In this document: piece after piece, positions 20,024 through 31,218 of the stretch
How the letters are laid out: each line of letters begins with the position of its first letter
Position numbering within the stretch: position 1 is the stretch's first letter
Source: an uncultured Pelagibacteraceae bacterium
Lineage (GTDB): Bacteria > Pseudomonadota > Alphaproteobacteria > Pelagibacterales > Pelagibacteraceae
Direction of reading: 5' to 3'
Length of the DNA stretch: 64,000 nucleotides
Assembly (NCBI GenBank): GCA_902564265.1
Contig: CACFAI010000002.1
Location: forward strand, 62,001-126,000
Position numbers and translations under genes: made by a program
The notes under the pieces: generated by a model
The model's input: only the letters and a program-made list of their open reading frames with translations
Database searches by the model: none
What the model was told of the DNA's origin: nothing

Positions 20024-23000
20024 TCAATGAATAGTTGTTGAAATTCCTTGATTCTTTATGAGATTCACAGTTTTTCTATCAATAAAACGTCTATTCTTTA
20101 ATTTAATTTTATAGGCTTTATCATTTGATACAACATCAATGTTTACCTCAACATCTCCACCCTTTTTCAGCATTTTGGATAGTCTATCGACTTCATCAAC
20201 ATTTTTAACTTTAAAACTTATTGAATTAATCGGTTTGTTAATAAGATCATCTAATGAAATTATTTTTTTGACATTTAACCTTGTAGATTGAGGCTCATTT
20301 TGCTTGGTAATTTTCTGTATAGTTAAAATTACCGAATTTCCCTCTTTAATCTTGTTTCTATTTAATTCAAATGTATCAGAAAAAACAAATAATTCAAATA
20401 TACTTGATTGATCAGAAAATTTAATTATTGCGTAAGACGTTCCCTTTTGAGTTTTCTTTTCTTGAATTTTTAAGATAGTTGCTGCGACTGATCCCTCGCT
20501 AATTTCTTTATCTTCATTAACATTTTTATAAGAAAGGATATTAAATTCCTTAAATATATCTTTATATTGATTAAGCGGATGATCCGATATAAAAAAACCA
20601 ATAGTTTCAAATTCTTTTGCCATTTTTTCCTGAAAGCTCCACTCGCCAAGATTATCTACTACATCACTACCATTGGCCTCTTCACTATTGGCAAATAGAT
20701 CGATTTGATTTAAGGATTTGTTTTCAAAAATATTTTTTGATTTAGATATTAAATTAGGTATTGATTTAAAAATTGATTTCCTATATTTAAAAATGCTATC
20801 AAATGCTCCTGCTTTTGTAAGAGCCTCCATTTGAAGTTTGTTGATGTCTTTCGGATTTATTCTATCTATAAAGTTATTTAAAGATTTAAATTTGCCATTT
20901 TTTTCTCTTTCCCTAACTATGTTTGAAATTGCTTCGTATCCTACATTTTTTAATGCCCCTAAAGCATAGTAAAAATTTTTGGTGTCAGAATAAAAATCAC
21001 TATTACACAAATTTATATCCGGAGATATTATATTTATATTTAATCTTTTAAGTTCTTCATAGAACTCACCTAATTTTTTTTGATTTGACATTTCCATAGA
21101 CATTGAAGCAGAAAAAAATTCATTGGTAAAATGTGTTTTTAAATATGCTGTTTGATAGGCTATTATACCGTACGCTGCGGCATGACTTTTATTAAAACCA
21201 TACTCTGCAAAGGGTTCGATTTTTAAAAAAATACTTGCTGCAACATCTTTTGGAATACCGTTTTGATAAGCGCCATCTATAAATCTAACCTTCTGTTTTT
21301 CTAACTCTGCCCTCTTCTTTTTTCCCATGGCACGTCTTAGAATATCTGCTTCACCTGCAGTGAAACCTGATAAGACTTGTGCAATTTGCATTACTTGTTC
21401 TTGGTAAATAATTACACCATATGTAGATTTTAAAATATTTTCCAATTTTGGATGCAAATAATCTGGTGATTTTTTTCCATGTTTGCAATCATTATAAATT
21501 GGGATATTGCTCATAGGACCTGGTCTATACAAAGCGACTAATGCTATAATATCTTCTAATCTATTTGGTTTCATTTGTGTAAGAGCATCCCTCATTCCAG
21601 AACTTTCAAGTTGAAATAAACCAACAGTTTTACCTGAAGACAACAAATCAAAAACTGTTTGATCTTCATAATTTATTTTCTCTATATTGAAATCAATTTT
21701 TCTTTTATTCACTAGTTTAATGGTGTTATTTATTACAGTAAGTGTTTTTAAACCCAAAAAATCAAATTTTATAAGACCAGAGTTTTCAGCTGAATACATA
21801 TCAAACTGAGTGGAAGGTAAAAGTAAATTGGATGAGGTGTCTTTATACAGCGGAACTGTATCGATTAATTTTTTATCAGCAATTACTACACCAGCTGCAT
21901 GAGTTGCAAAATTTCTGTTTAAACCTTCAAGTTTCAGAGAGAGTCTAATAAGTTTATCTACTCTTTTATCTTCATTTATAATCTTTTGTAATCTTGGTTC
22001 TGAATTAATGCATTCAGTCAAACTCATTGGTCTTGAAGGATCGAAAGGTATCATCTTACATATACTATCGACAAAACCATATGGAAGACCCATTACTCTA
22101 CCTACATCTCTAATAACCATTCTAGCTTTTAGTTTGCCGAATGTAATAATATGGGCCACCGAGTCCTTGTACTTTTTGTTAAGATACTCAAAAACTAAAT
22201 CACGTTTTTCCTCACAAAAATCAATATCAAAGTCAGGCATAGAAATACGGTCTGGGTTTAAAAACCTTTCAAAAATTAAATCAAAATAAATTGGGTCTAC
22301 GTCAGTAATTTGTAAACACCATGCTACTAATGAACCAGCACCAGACCCTCTACCTGGTCCAACCGGTATATTATTTTTTTTTGCCCATATGATGTAATCA
22401 GATACAATTAAAAAATAACTAGAATAATTCATCTCACATATTATATTTATTTCGTGATCTAATCTTTTTTTATATTTTAAAAATTTTTCACCTTTTAAAT
22501 TTTCATCTTCAAATTTTTCTTTAAATTTATTAATTAAACCGTCATTTGCATCTTTTTTTAATTGATCATCAGATGAAATATTATTATTTGAGTTTATATC
22601 TGGTAATAATGGTTTGGAATATTCAGGTCTGAAGCTGCACCTTAATGGTAAATTATAATTGTTTTCCAAAGCCTCGGGTAAATCATTAAATATTTCCTTC
22701 ATTTCATCGTCGCTTTTGAAATAATGGTTATCTGTTAGCTTTATTCTTTGTTTATCATTTATATAATTTTTTGAACCAATACAAAGTAATGCATCGTGTG
22801 CTTCACTCATTTCTTTGTTTAAATAATAAACCTCATTAGTTGCTATTATGGGAGCATTAATTTTTTTTGAAACGTATAAATTAAAGTTTTCAAAATTTTT
22901 TTCATTTAAATCACCATGTCTTTGAATTTCAATATAAAAGTTATCACCAAAATTTTTATTCAAAGAAAAATAAAGTTTTTCAAGCTCATCAACTCTCCCT

Positions 23001-23431
23001 TTTTGAAAAAGAACACCCGATAAATTATTAATACCTCCTGATAGAATTATTAAATTATTAGAACAATTAAATAAAAATTCTATTTTACAATGTGGATCAT
23101 TTATTTCAGAGTTCTCAAGAAAAGATTTAGATGACAAATTAATCAGTTCTTTGTAACCATCGCTATTTTTGGCTATAATAGGTAGTGATCCAATTATATC
23201 ATTGAATTTAAACTTAATCTGGGATCCAATTATAGGCTGAGTTTTTGACTTAGAAATTTGTTCTGAGAATTCTAGAGATCCACACAAATTTGACGTATCT
23301 GAAATTCCAATCGCTTTAACCTTATTGTCTTTGCAATATTTACTAAGGTCATCAATTTTTATGGCACCTTCACAAATAGAATATTGGGTATGTATTTTTA
23401 AGTGATTAAATTTTTTTTTAGATTTTTCCAT
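20024..23431 (-). CDS. dnaE: DNA polymerase III alpha subunit (start uncertain: 23431 or 23452)
   Basis: HLKIHTQYSICEGAI, PVGPGRGSGAGSLVAW, MPDFDIDFCEEKRD, RPGPMSNIP, YGFNKSHAAAYG. Confidence 0.96.
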   Translation of the reverse strand: MEKSKKKFNHLKIHTQYSICEGAIKIDDLSKYCKDNKVKAIGISDTSNLCGSLEFSEQISKSKTQPIIGSQIKFKFNDIIGSLPIIAKNSDGYKELINLSSKSFLENSEINDPHCKIEFLFNCSNNLIILSGGINNLSGVLFQKGRVDELEKLYFSLNKNFGDNFYIEIQRHGDLNEKNFENFNLYVSKKINAPIIATNEVYYLNKEMSEAHDALLCIGSKNYINDKQRIKLTDNHYFKSDDEMKEIFNDLPEALENNYNLPLRCSFRPEYSKPLLPDINSNNNISSDDQLKKDANDGLINKFKEKFEDENLKGEKFLKYKKRLDHEINIICEMNYSSYFLIVSDYIIWAKKNNIPVGPGRGSGAGSLVAWCLQITDVDPIYFDLIFERFLNPDRISMPDFDIDFCEEKRDLVFEYLNKKYKDSVAHIITFGKLKARMVIRDVGRVMGLPYGFVDSICKMIPFDPSRPMSLTECINSEPRLQKIINEDKRVDKLIRLSLKLEGLNRNFATHAAGVVIADKKLIDTVPLYKDTSSNLLLPSTQFDMYSAENSGLIKFDFLGLKTLTVINNTIKLVNKRKIDFNIEKINYEDQTVFDLLSSGKTVGLFQLESSGMRDALTQMKPNRLEDIIALVALYRPGPMSNIPIYNDCKHGKKSPDYLHPKLENILKSTYGVIIYQEQVMQIAQVLSGFTAGEADILRRAMGKKKRAELEKQKVRFIDGAYQNGIPKDVAASIFLKIEPFAEYGFNKSHAAAYGIIAYQTAYLKTHFTNEFFSASMSMEMSNQKKLGEFYEELKRLNINIISPDINLCNSDFYSDTKNFYYALGALKNVGYEAISNIVREREKNGKFKSLNNFIDRINPKDINKLQMEALTKAGAFDSIFKYRKSIFKSIPNLISKSKNIFENKSLNQIDLFANSEEANGSDVVDNLGEWSFQEKMAKEFETIGFFISDHPLNQYKDIFKEFNILSYKNVNEDKEISEGSVAATILKIQEKKTQKGTSYAIIKFSDQSSIFELFVFSDTFELNRNKIKEGNSVILTIQKITKQNEPQSTRLNVKKIISLDDLINKPINSISFKVKNVDEVDRLSKMLKKGGDVEVNIDVVSNDKAYKIKLKNRRFIDRKTVNLIKNQGISTTIH

Positions 23432-24102
23432 TAATGGTTTTGATTTTACCATTACTTAAGGAAATTTTATAGTCTGCTTTATTAGCAAAAAATCTATTAT
23501 GAGTTGCAAATATTATAACACGATCTTTATTTTTTAATTTGAAGAGTAGGTTAAATATTTGATTTGCGTTTTCGTGATCTAAACTTCCAGTCGGTTCATC
23601 AGCTAGTATTATTCTAGGTTTATTTACTATTGCTCTCGATATAGCAATTCTTTGCATTTCTCCTCCTGATAATTCTGATGGATAATGATTAATCCTATCT
23701 TTTAAGCCAACTTTTTGAATTATCTTTAATGATTCTTGTTCTGCAATTTTGTGATTATTATTAGCAGCTAAGCTGGCTATGCAAACATTTTCAATAGCCG
23801 TAAAATCAGGCAATAAGTTTTTCTCTTGATAAACAATCCCAATATTACTAGATCTGATTTTGTCGTTAATCTCAATTTCATTATGATTTATATTTCTATT
23901 ATCAATTTTAATATTTCCTGATGATGGTCTATCTATTAAAGATAATAAATTTAGTAAAGTTGATTTTCCAGACCCAGAGGGTCCAGACAGTGAATAAATT
24001 TTACCTTTTTTTAAATTTGAAACTTAAATTTTTAAGGACAGAAATCTTTTTTTGATTATCAAATGTCTTTGAAATATTGTTTAATTCTATAATGTTACTC
24101 AT
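23418..24102 (-). pseudogene. lolD: LolD-like lipoprotein-release ABC ATPase, interrupted by a single-base frameshift in an A7 tract (24006..24012)
   Basis: N-terminal MSNIIELNNISKTFDNQKKISVLKNLSFKFKKR* then in another frame ...GKIYSLSGPSGSGKSTLLNLLSLIDRPSSG...NIGIVYQEKNLLPDFTAIENV...LSGGEMQRIAISRAIVNKPRIILADEPTGSLD. Confidence 0.85.
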
Positions 24103-25324
24103 ATTTTAAGGATTTAATTGTATCTAATTTTGCTGCTTTAGTTGCAGGGTATATTGAGACTAAACAAGTCATTATAATTGAACAACAAGAAATTAAAAAT
24201 ATTGACCAAAAATCTATTTGATATGGAATAGTACTTAAAAAATATATTTCCTCTGGAAATAAACTTATATTAAAGACACTACTAATTAACATTCTTATCT
24301 CCTCAACATAAAGAGAGAAAGTTACACCTATGACAACTCCCATAATTGTTGCTAAAAATCCTATTAAAAATCCAATAAAAAAAAATATTTTTCGAATAGA
24401 AAAGTTTGAAACACCTATTGATTTTAAAATAGCAATTTCCCTAGTTTTATTTTTTACCAAAATAGTAAGACCCGAAATAATATTAAAAGCAGCAACTATG
24501 ATTATTAAAGATAATATTATAAACATAACATTTCTTTCTACTTTTAAGGCAGAAAATAATGGTTTGTTTAAATCTGACCAGGTAAATATATATTCGTCGG
24601 TAAAAATTGACATTAGTTGATCACGATAAATCTCAATTTTGTCAGGTTTATATAAATAAATCTCTAAGAAATTATTGTCTTTTTTTAAATCAAATAAGCC
24701 TTGTAGATCTTTAAGATTAATAAATACAACAGAATTATTAAACTCAGCAAACCTACTATCAAATATAGAACCTATTTTAAAAGTTTTTTGTCGAGGTATG
24801 GATCCAATAAGCGTATTCTCACCAGAAGGTGAAATTATTGAAATTCGGTCACCAATTTTTAATTCGAGGTCATAACTTAAATCACTCCCTATTGATATAT
24901 TATTCTCTAAGATTTTTTTATCGCCTCTAAAATATTTATTATTAACAATATTCAGTTTTTGAAAGTCATTTTCAGAATAGCCTCTAACTAAAATACCTTT
25001 AGTAATTTCATCATTTAAAAGTATTCCCTCTCCATTATTGCTTAATATCAAATTTGAAGATATATTTTTTAAAAATTCGTTATCTATTTTTTTTTGTTCT
25101 ATTTTCTTATCATACGGTTTTACGATAACATGTGCGTTGAAATTAGTTATCTTATTTATCAACTCTGACCTAAACCCATTCATTACAGACATAACTATAA
25201 TCAAAACTGCCACGCCTAAACTTATGCCTAAGAAAGAAAATAAAGTGATAATATTTAAAAAACCATCTTTTTTTCTAGTTTTAAGATATCTAAAAATTAT
25301 TTTTTTTTCTAAAGTTGAGATCAA
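24095..25324 (-). CDS. LolC/LolE-family lipoprotein-releasing ABC permease
   Basis: ISLGVAVLIIVMSVMNGFRSEL, TREIAILKSIG; next to the LolD-like gene. Confidence 0.92.
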   Translation of the reverse strand: MISTLEKKIIFRYLKTRKKDGFLNIITLFSFLGISLGVAVLIIVMSVMNGFRSELINKITNFNAHVIVKPYDKKIEQKKIDNEFLKNISSNLILSNNGEGILLNDEITKGILVRGYSENDFQKLNIVNNKYFRGDKKILENNISIGSDLSYDLELKIGDRISIISPSGENTLIGSIPRQKTFKIGSIFDSRFAEFNNSVVFINLKDLQGLFDLKKDNNFLEIYLYKPDKIEIYRDQLMSIFTDEYIFTWSDLNKPLFSALKVERNVMFIILSLIIIVAAFNIISGLTILVKNKTREIAILKSIGVSNFSIRKIFFFIGFLIGFLATIMGVVIGVTFSLYVEEIRMLISSVFNISLFPEEIYFLSTIPYQIDFWSIFLISCCSIIMTCLVSIYPATKAAKLDTIKSLKYE

Positions 25325-26649
25325 TTTATTTTTTTGGATTTAATGAAATTAAGGGCTTCTTCAAGACCTATCATCTTGCTATCGTTCCCCACTTCTTTAA
25401 ACTCAACTTTATTTTTATCAGGATTTTTTCCAATTAGAATTTGAAATGGTATTCCAATTAAATTGAATTTTTTTAACTTTCCTGAAAAATTTTCGTCTGA
25501 ATCGTCTAAAATTGTTTCAATCTTATTCTGTTCTAAAAAATTTTTTACTTTAATACCCATTTCGATACTTGTGGTATCATTTTTAGATGCAAAACAAATA
25601 ATTGCACACTCAAAAGGAGAAACTGATACTGGCCATTTCATAACTTCATTTTTCTCATCAAAATTTGCCTCAATTAAGGCACCAACTAATCTTGAAACTC
25701 CAATTCCATAGGAACCCATTTTTACAAAAATTTTTTTACCATCTTTATCAACAGCGGCATTCATTGGTTTTGAATACTTATCACCAAAGTAAAAAATATG
25801 ACCGACTTCAATACCTTTGGTCTCTAACTGATTTTTTTTATCAACCTTGTTGTTGAACTCCTTGATGTCAATTTTCTCATCTGTGACAGCGTAAAATTGG
25901 TCATATTCAAGTCTTAGTTTTTTTAAAGACTCTTTTTCTAATTTATAATTATCGTGATTTACCTCACAAATTCTTTTGTCAGTATAAATTTTACTTTCAC
26001 CGGTTTCAGCTAAGATAATAAATTCATGTGACAAGCTCCCACCAATTGGCCCCGTTTCAGCCGTCATCGGTATTGCTGATAATTCCAATCTCTTAAAAGT
26101 TTTTAAATATGATAGAAAAAATTTGTTATATGAAAATTCTGCATCATCATCACTAAGGTCAAATGAATAAGCATCTTTCATAAAAAATTCTCTACATCTC
26201 ATTATCCCAAATCTTGGTCTTAGTTCATCTCTAAATTTCCATTGAATATGATAAAGTAATTGAGGAAGGGACTTATATGATTTTATACTGTTTCTAAAAA
26301 TATCTGTAACTAACTCTTCATTAGTTGGACCATATAAAATTTCTCTGTTCTGTCTATCTTTAATTCTGAGCATCTCTTCTCCATAATCTTCATATCTACC
26401 ACTTTCTTTCCAAATTTCGGAGGACTGTATTGTTGGCATCAATATTTCTTGAGCACCTATTTTATTTTGTTCCTCTCTGACTATTTGTTCAATTTTTTTC
26501 ATAACCTTGAAGCCAAGGGGAAGCCAAGAGTAAATACCTGCTGATGATTGTTTAATCATTCCTAACCTCAACATTAGTTTGTGTGATTTAATTTTTGCCT
26601 CAGAGGGATAGTTTTTTAATAATGGAATAAATGATTTTGATAAAAACAT
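25321..26649 (-). CDS. proS: Prolyl-tRNA synthetase (short alphaproteobacterial type)
   Basis: MLRLGMIKQSSAGIYSWLPLG, GPTNEELVTDIFR, QWKFRDELRPRFGIMRCREF, GSYGIGVSRLVGALIE. Confidence 0.96.
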   Translation of the reverse strand: MFLSKSFIPLLKNYPSEAKIKSHKLMLRLGMIKQSSAGIYSWLPLGFKVMKKIEQIVREEQNKIGAQEILMPTIQSSEIWKESGRYEDYGEEMLRIKDRQNREILYGPTNEELVTDIFRNSIKSYKSLPQLLYHIQWKFRDELRPRFGIMRCREFFMKDAYSFDLSDDDAEFSYNKFFLSYLKTFKRLELSAIPMTAETGPIGGSLSHEFIILAETGESKIYTDKRICEVNHDNYKLEKESLKKLRLEYDQFYAVTDEKIDIKEFNNKVDKKNQLETKGIEVGHIFYFGDKYSKPMNAAVDKDGKKIFVKMGSYGIGVSRLVGALIEANFDEKNEVMKWPVSVSPFECAIICFASKNDTTSIEMGIKVKNFLEQNKIETILDDSDENFSGKLKKFNLIGIPFQILIGKNPDKNKVEFKEVGNDSKMIGLEEALNFIKSKKIN

Positions 26650-26897
26650 TATGTAATTAGATTCCTTAAATTAAGATAATCATACTTTACTAATAGAAAT
26701 ATACCTATAAAAATTATTGATGTAATCAAAGTTGTATATAATAGTTTTTTTATTAATTTAGGGTTTTCGGGAGCTCCGGGATCAACACCCTCCACAAAAT
26801 TTTTTTGATTTCGATCTACATCAACTGGTAGCAATGAAAAAAAAACTATCCACCATATAAGAACATATATAATAATCGAACCAGTTAAATTCATCAA
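26649..26897 (-). CDS. DUF1467-family small membrane protein
   Basis: YVLIWWIVFFSLLP motif, two TM segments, between proS and RNase J as in alphaproteobacteria. Confidence 0.8.
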   Translation of the reverse strand: MMNLTGSIIIYVLIWWIVFFSLLPVDVDRNQKNFVEGVDPGAPENPKLIKKLLYTTLITSIIFIGIFLLVKYDYLNLRNLIT

Positions 26898-28552
26898 ATT
26901 TGAACTATATTAATATTTGTAAAAGGTCTTTTGCCTACTTTATTTTTTGTATATTTTTTACAAACACTTTTGAAAGCATCGATAGCATTTTCTTGCTGTC
27001 TGCTATTCGTTAAAGAGAATGTTCTAGCTGTTTTTTCAATTTCATTTTCTAATCCAAATCTAAAATCTTCATAATCATTTATTGGGAGCCCTTTAACTGT
27101 CACAATTGGTCTGTCATGAATGTTACCTTTGGGTGTAACAAGAATTGTAACTTCCATCATTCCGTTTATAGAAAGATTTTTACGTTCTTTAATAGAATTT
27201 GAGTTCTCTTCAACACTAATGTTTCCATCCAAATATACTTTTCCTGCAGGTGCTTTATCGTAAATAAAAGGTTTTTCAGCTGGAGCTAATTTAACAATAT
27301 CACCATTCATAACTTTAACTGGATAAGGTATTTTCATTTCCTTAGCAAAATTAATGTGCTCCTGCATATGTCTGTATTCTCCATGAACTGGTATTACTGA
27401 TTTTGGTCTTATCCAATTGTACATATCCTTTAATTCTTCCCTATTAGGGTGACCGGATACATGTATAAATTCGTCTTCTTCTGTAATCACTTCAATACCT
27501 TCAATAACTAATTGATTGTGTAATTTAGAAAGTTTTTTTTCATTTCCAGGTATTATTTTAGATGAAAAAATTGCAGTGTCGCCATTTTCCATCATTACAT
27601 CTGGATGGTTAAAATTTGATATTCTGCTCATTGCTCCCATAGGCTCTCCTTGAGTTCCAGTACATAAATAGACTATTTTGTTTCTTGAAATTTTTTTGGC
27701 ATCTCTTGGGTCAATAGGTTCGATTACATCTTTGAGATACCCACATTGTCTAGCTGCTTTAAAAATTCTATGCATAGATCTTCCTACCAAAGAAATCTGT
27801 CTTCCAGTTTTCTGCGCACAAAAGAAAATAGTTTCCATTCTAGCAACATTTGATGCAAAACATGTGACTATTATTTTTTTTTTTAATCTTTCAAATATCT
27901 TTAGTAAATTTTTTCTTACATCTATTTCTGAGCCTGATCTACCAATACTAAATATGTTTGTTGAGTCACATATCATCGCCAAAACTCCTTCATTGCCAAT
28001 TGATTTAAGTTTTTTTGAGTCTATTACATCTCCAATTAATGGGTTTGGATCACACTTCCAATCACCAGTATGTAACACGCAGCCAAGTGGAGTTTTTATT
28101 TTCAGTCCGTTGGGTTCTAGAATGGAGTGAGTCATAGTTATTAGCTCAATATCAAATGGTCCGAGTTTTATGTTACCTCTTAAATTTACAATCTTTAAAA
28201 AAGGGTGAATGTCTATTTTCTTTTCCTTAAACTTTTCAGTCACTAAAGCTGCAGTAAATGGAGTAGCATATATATTACATTTAAGTTCTGGCCAGATATG
28301 TGAAATCGCGCCAATGTGATCTTCATGAGCATGTGTAAGTACTATACCAAGTAATGACTCTTTTTTATCAACTATGAAACCAGGATCAGGATATATTAGA
28401 TCTATTCCTGGAATTGTATCATCAGCAAAGGTGACACCAATATCTACAATAATCCACTTATGATTCTTTGGTTTGCCATAAGCAAACAGATTTAAGTTCA
28501 TACCAATTTCACCTGATCCACCTAGTGGACAAAATAATAATTCATCTTTCAT
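26894..28552 (-). CDS. rnj: Ribonuclease J
   Basis: Metallo-beta-lactamase motif LTHAHEDHIGAI, GTQGEPMGAMSRI, HVSGHPNREELKDMYNWIRP. Confidence 0.95.
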   Translation of the reverse strand: MKDELLFCPLGGSGEIGMNLNLFAYGKPKNHKWIIVDIGVTFADDTIPGIDLIYPDPGFIVDKKESLLGIVLTHAHEDHIGAISHIWPELKCNIYATPFTAALVTEKFKEKKIDIHPFLKIVNLRGNIKLGPFDIELITMTHSILEPNGLKIKTPLGCVLHTGDWKCDPNPLIGDVIDSKKLKSIGNEGVLAMICDSTNIFSIGRSGSEIDVRKNLLKIFERLKKKIIVTCFASNVARMETIFFCAQKTGRQISLVGRSMHRIFKAARQCGYLKDVIEPIDPRDAKKISRNKIVYLCTGTQGEPMGAMSRISNFNHPDVMMENGDTAIFSSKIIPGNEKKLSKLHNQLVIEGIEVITEEDEFIHVSGHPNREELKDMYNWIRPKSVIPVHGEYRHMQEHINFAKEMKIPYPVKVMNGDIVKLAPAEKPFIYDKAPAGKVYLDGNISVEENSNSIKERKNLSINGMMEVTILVTPKGNIHDRPIVTVKGLPINDYEDFRFGLENEIEKTARTFSLTNSRQQENAIDAFKSVCKKYTKNKVGKRPFTNINIVQI

Positions 28553-29310
28553 TTGTTTAATATTTTATGAGCTTTTATTAATCCTTTTATTGTAAGATTT
28601 TTGTCGACTAAAACATTTAATCTTATATTTGTTTTAAATAAATGCGCAAGACCTCCTGTTAAAATAATTTTAAAATTTTTTTTGGTAATTTTTGAAATCT
28701 TAGAAATTATTTTTTCGATAAGACCACTATATCCCCAATAAAAACCTGATACTACTGCCTGCTTTGTGTTTTTTCCAATAACTATTTTAGTTTGGCTTAA
28801 ATTAATTTTTGGAATCAATTCTGCTTTTGATATCAAATTTTTTAGTGAAAGATTAACTCCTGGAGCAATTATGCCACCCCAATAGACATCTTTAATGATG
28901 ACATCAAAGGTAGTAGCTGTTCCAAAATCTACAACTATAAAATTATTTTTTTTATTATAAACACTGATTGCATTTGCCAATCTATCTGATCCAATTTGTT
29001 TTTTATTAACTTTTAATTTAATTATTTTGTTTTTATAAATATTCTTTAATTCAACTATTTTAATTTTTAACTCTCTTTCAAATACCTTCTTGATAATTAT
29101 AAAATTGGATGGAACTACACTACAAAAAACAGCTTTATCCTTAATATTGAATTTTTTTAAAAATAAAAATTTTGATTTAATCTTGCTATAAATCATTTCA
29201 TTGCTTTTTATAATAATTTTTTTTTCGATTTTATTATCTTTAAAAAATATTTTAGTCTCAGTATTACCAATATCACCAACCAAAATATATTTGTTCTTAG
29301 ATCGATTCAT
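28549..29310 (-). CDS. coaX: Type III pantothenate kinase
   Basis: VGDIGNTETKI, IGSDRLANAISVY, VVDFGTATTFDVI, GGIIAPGVNLS. Confidence 0.94.
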   Translation of the reverse strand: MNRSKNKYILVGDIGNTETKIFFKDNKIEKKIIIKSNEMIYSKIKSKFLFLKKFNIKDKAVFCSVVPSNFIIIKKVFERELKIKIVELKNIYKNKIIKLKVNKKQIGSDRLANAISVYNKKNNFIVVDFGTATTFDVIIKDVYWGGIIAPGVNLSLKNLISKAELIPKINLSQTKIVIGKNTKQAVVSGFYWGYSGLIEKIISKISKITKKNFKIILTGGLAHLFKTNIRLNVLVDKNLTIKGLIKAHKILNK

Positions 29311-29803
29311 AGTTAAATTTAATTTCGTTTAAGATTTTAATTTTATTAACTTTTTTTTTGGTAATTTCATACACGCTAGTAGTTTTGTAATTTTTGAATT
29401 TTGGACTCTTTAATAAGTTTAGGCCTACACCAATCAACAAGTATTTAAGATTCTTGTAAAAAATTGTTTCCTGTAAAATTCCACAAATTTTATACTGTTT
29501 AAATAAAATATCGTTTGGTCTTTTAATTTTAAGACCGTGTTTTATATATTTTGATAAAACTTTTTTTATTATCAGGCAATTTTTATAATTAAACTTATTT
29601 AGATTTAGATTATTTGAAATTGAAAAAAAAATAGTTACAAAAAGATTACCTTTGTAGGAAACCCATTTATTTCCATGCCTACCTCTACCGGAACTTTGTA
29701 AATCACTAGTAATTATTCCATTTTTAATACCTGACCTTATTTTCCTAATTGCAATATCATTAGTGCTTTTTACTTTTTTGTATTTAAAAATTTTTAACTT
29801 CAT
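29297..29803 (-). CDS. birA: Biotin--[acetyl-CoA-carboxylase] ligase (compact form)
   Basis: KSTNDIA, SSGRGRHGNKWVS, RPNDILF, IGVGLNL. Confidence 0.9.
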   Translation of the reverse strand: MKLKIFKYKKVKSTNDIAIRKIRSGIKNGIITSDLQSSGRGRHGNKWVSYKGNLFVTIFFSISNNLNLNKFNYKNCLIIKKVLSKYIKHGLKIKRPNDILFKQYKICGILQETIFYKNLKYLLIGVGLNLLKSPKFKNYKTTSVYEITKKKVNKIKILNEIKFNYESI

Positions 29804-31218
29804 TAAATTAAAGTTATATCTAAGACAAAGTTATTAATTATGTTTGGGTTTATGAAATAAATAAGAATAATTGTTGATGAAATCACAAGTATCATTTTAA
29901 GACCAATACTATGATTTAAGTCATATTTTTCTTTCTGCTCATCAAAATACATTAACTTTATTAATCTTATATAATAAAAAGCTGCAATTACTGTTGAGAG
30001 CAAACCCACAATCGCTAAAAAATACATTGACTGTTCAATTACGGCCGTAAAAATATAAAATTTTGCAAAAAAACCAGCCAATGGAGGTATTCCTGCTAAC
30101 GAGAATAAAATAATCATTAAAGAGAGCGATAATAAAGGGTGATTTTTTGATAAACCTGAGAGATCTTCAACTTTATCGAAATATTTATTTTCTCTTTTAA
30201 GCATAAATAGACAACAGAAAAATGCTATATTCATTATTAGATATATGATTAAGTATATTATTGAATTCTGAATACCTTCGTTTGTCCCAACACTCAAACC
30301 AGCGAGCGCAAACCCCATGTGGCTTATTGAGCTATAAGCAATAAGTCTTTTCAATTTTTTTTGGCCAATCGCAGCTATCGCCCCAAATACCATTGAACCA
30401 ATTGATAAAAAAATTATAACTGCTTGCCATTGGTCAAACATTTCAAGGAAAGGTCCATATAAAAAATTAATAAATACTGTTAACGCAGCAATCTTTGGAA
30501 GAATTGCAAATATTACAGTTACAGATGTAGGTGATCCATCATAAACATCTGGGGCCCACATATGAAAAGGTACAGCAGTAATCTTAAATGCTAATCCAAC
30601 TAAAATAAATACTATTCCAAATATAATACCGTATTCTATTGACCCGCTGTTTTGATAAATTAAATCAAAGTTTGTTGAGCTAGAAAAACCATATATTAAA
30701 GAACATCCATATAACAATAATCCTGATGACAGTGCACTTAATATAAAATATTTTAAGCCTGATTCAGAGGAAAGGATATTATCTCTTTTGAAGGCAGCAA
30801 GCACATATAACGCTAAAGATTGTAGTTCTAGACCAACATAAAAAACTATCAGATCGTTAGAACTTACCATTACAAGCATACCAAGAATTGAAGATAAAAT
30901 TAAGATTGGATACTCAATTTTTAAAATATCATTTTGTTTTACATAATTAAATGAACTTAGCATTACAATAAATGCTGAGACCAATATTACTGACTTAATT
31001 AAAGTTGTGAAATAATCAATTTTATAACTGTTATTAAATAAATCTATCGGGAATTGAGGATTTAAATTGATATTTATTGCAAGCCCGACCAGTAAAATTA
31101 TACAGCTGAAATTGTAAATAAATGATCCACTTTTTTTTTTAAATACACCAATTAGTAACAAAGTTAGAATAGACAATGATAAGAATATTTCCGTAGATAT
31201 ATAAAAGAGATTAGTCAT
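29803..31218 (-). CDS. nuoN: NADH-quinone oxidoreductase subunit N
   Basis: Proton-translocating subunit motifs and position in nuo operon. Confidence 0.95.
   Translation of the reverse strand: MTNLFYISTEIFLSLSILTLLLIGVFKKKSGSFIYNFSCIILLVGLAININLNPQFPIDLFNNSYKIDYFTTLIKSVILVSAFIVMLSSFNYVKQNDILKIEYPILILSSILGMLVMVSSNDLIVFYVGLELQSLALYVLAAFKRDNILSSESGLKYFILSALSSGLLLYGCSLIYGFSSSTNFDLIYQNSGSIEYGIIFGIVFILVGLAFKITAVPFHMWAPDVYDGSPTSVTVIFAILPKIAALTVFINFLYGPFLEMFDQWQAVIIFLSIGSMVFGAIAAIGQKKLKRLIAYSSISHMGFALAGLSVGTNEGIQNSIIYLIIYLIMNIAFFCCLFMLKRENKYFDKVEDLSGLSKNHPLLSLSLMIILFSLAGIPPLAGFFAKFYIFTAVIEQSMYFLAIVGLLSTVIAAFYYIRLIKLMYFDEQKEKYDLNHSIGLKMILVISSTIILIYFINPNIINNFVLDITLI

Noticed and set aside
24006-24012. 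Programmed -1 frameshift at the A7 tract in lolD
   Set aside because: A -1 shift enters the wrong frame; restoration needs loss of one A (or +1/-2), so classic -1 frameshifting does not explain it.
27678-28130. 150-aa plus-strand ORF opposite RNase J
   Set aside because: Long but entirely antisense to a well-supported enzyme; no independent evidence.
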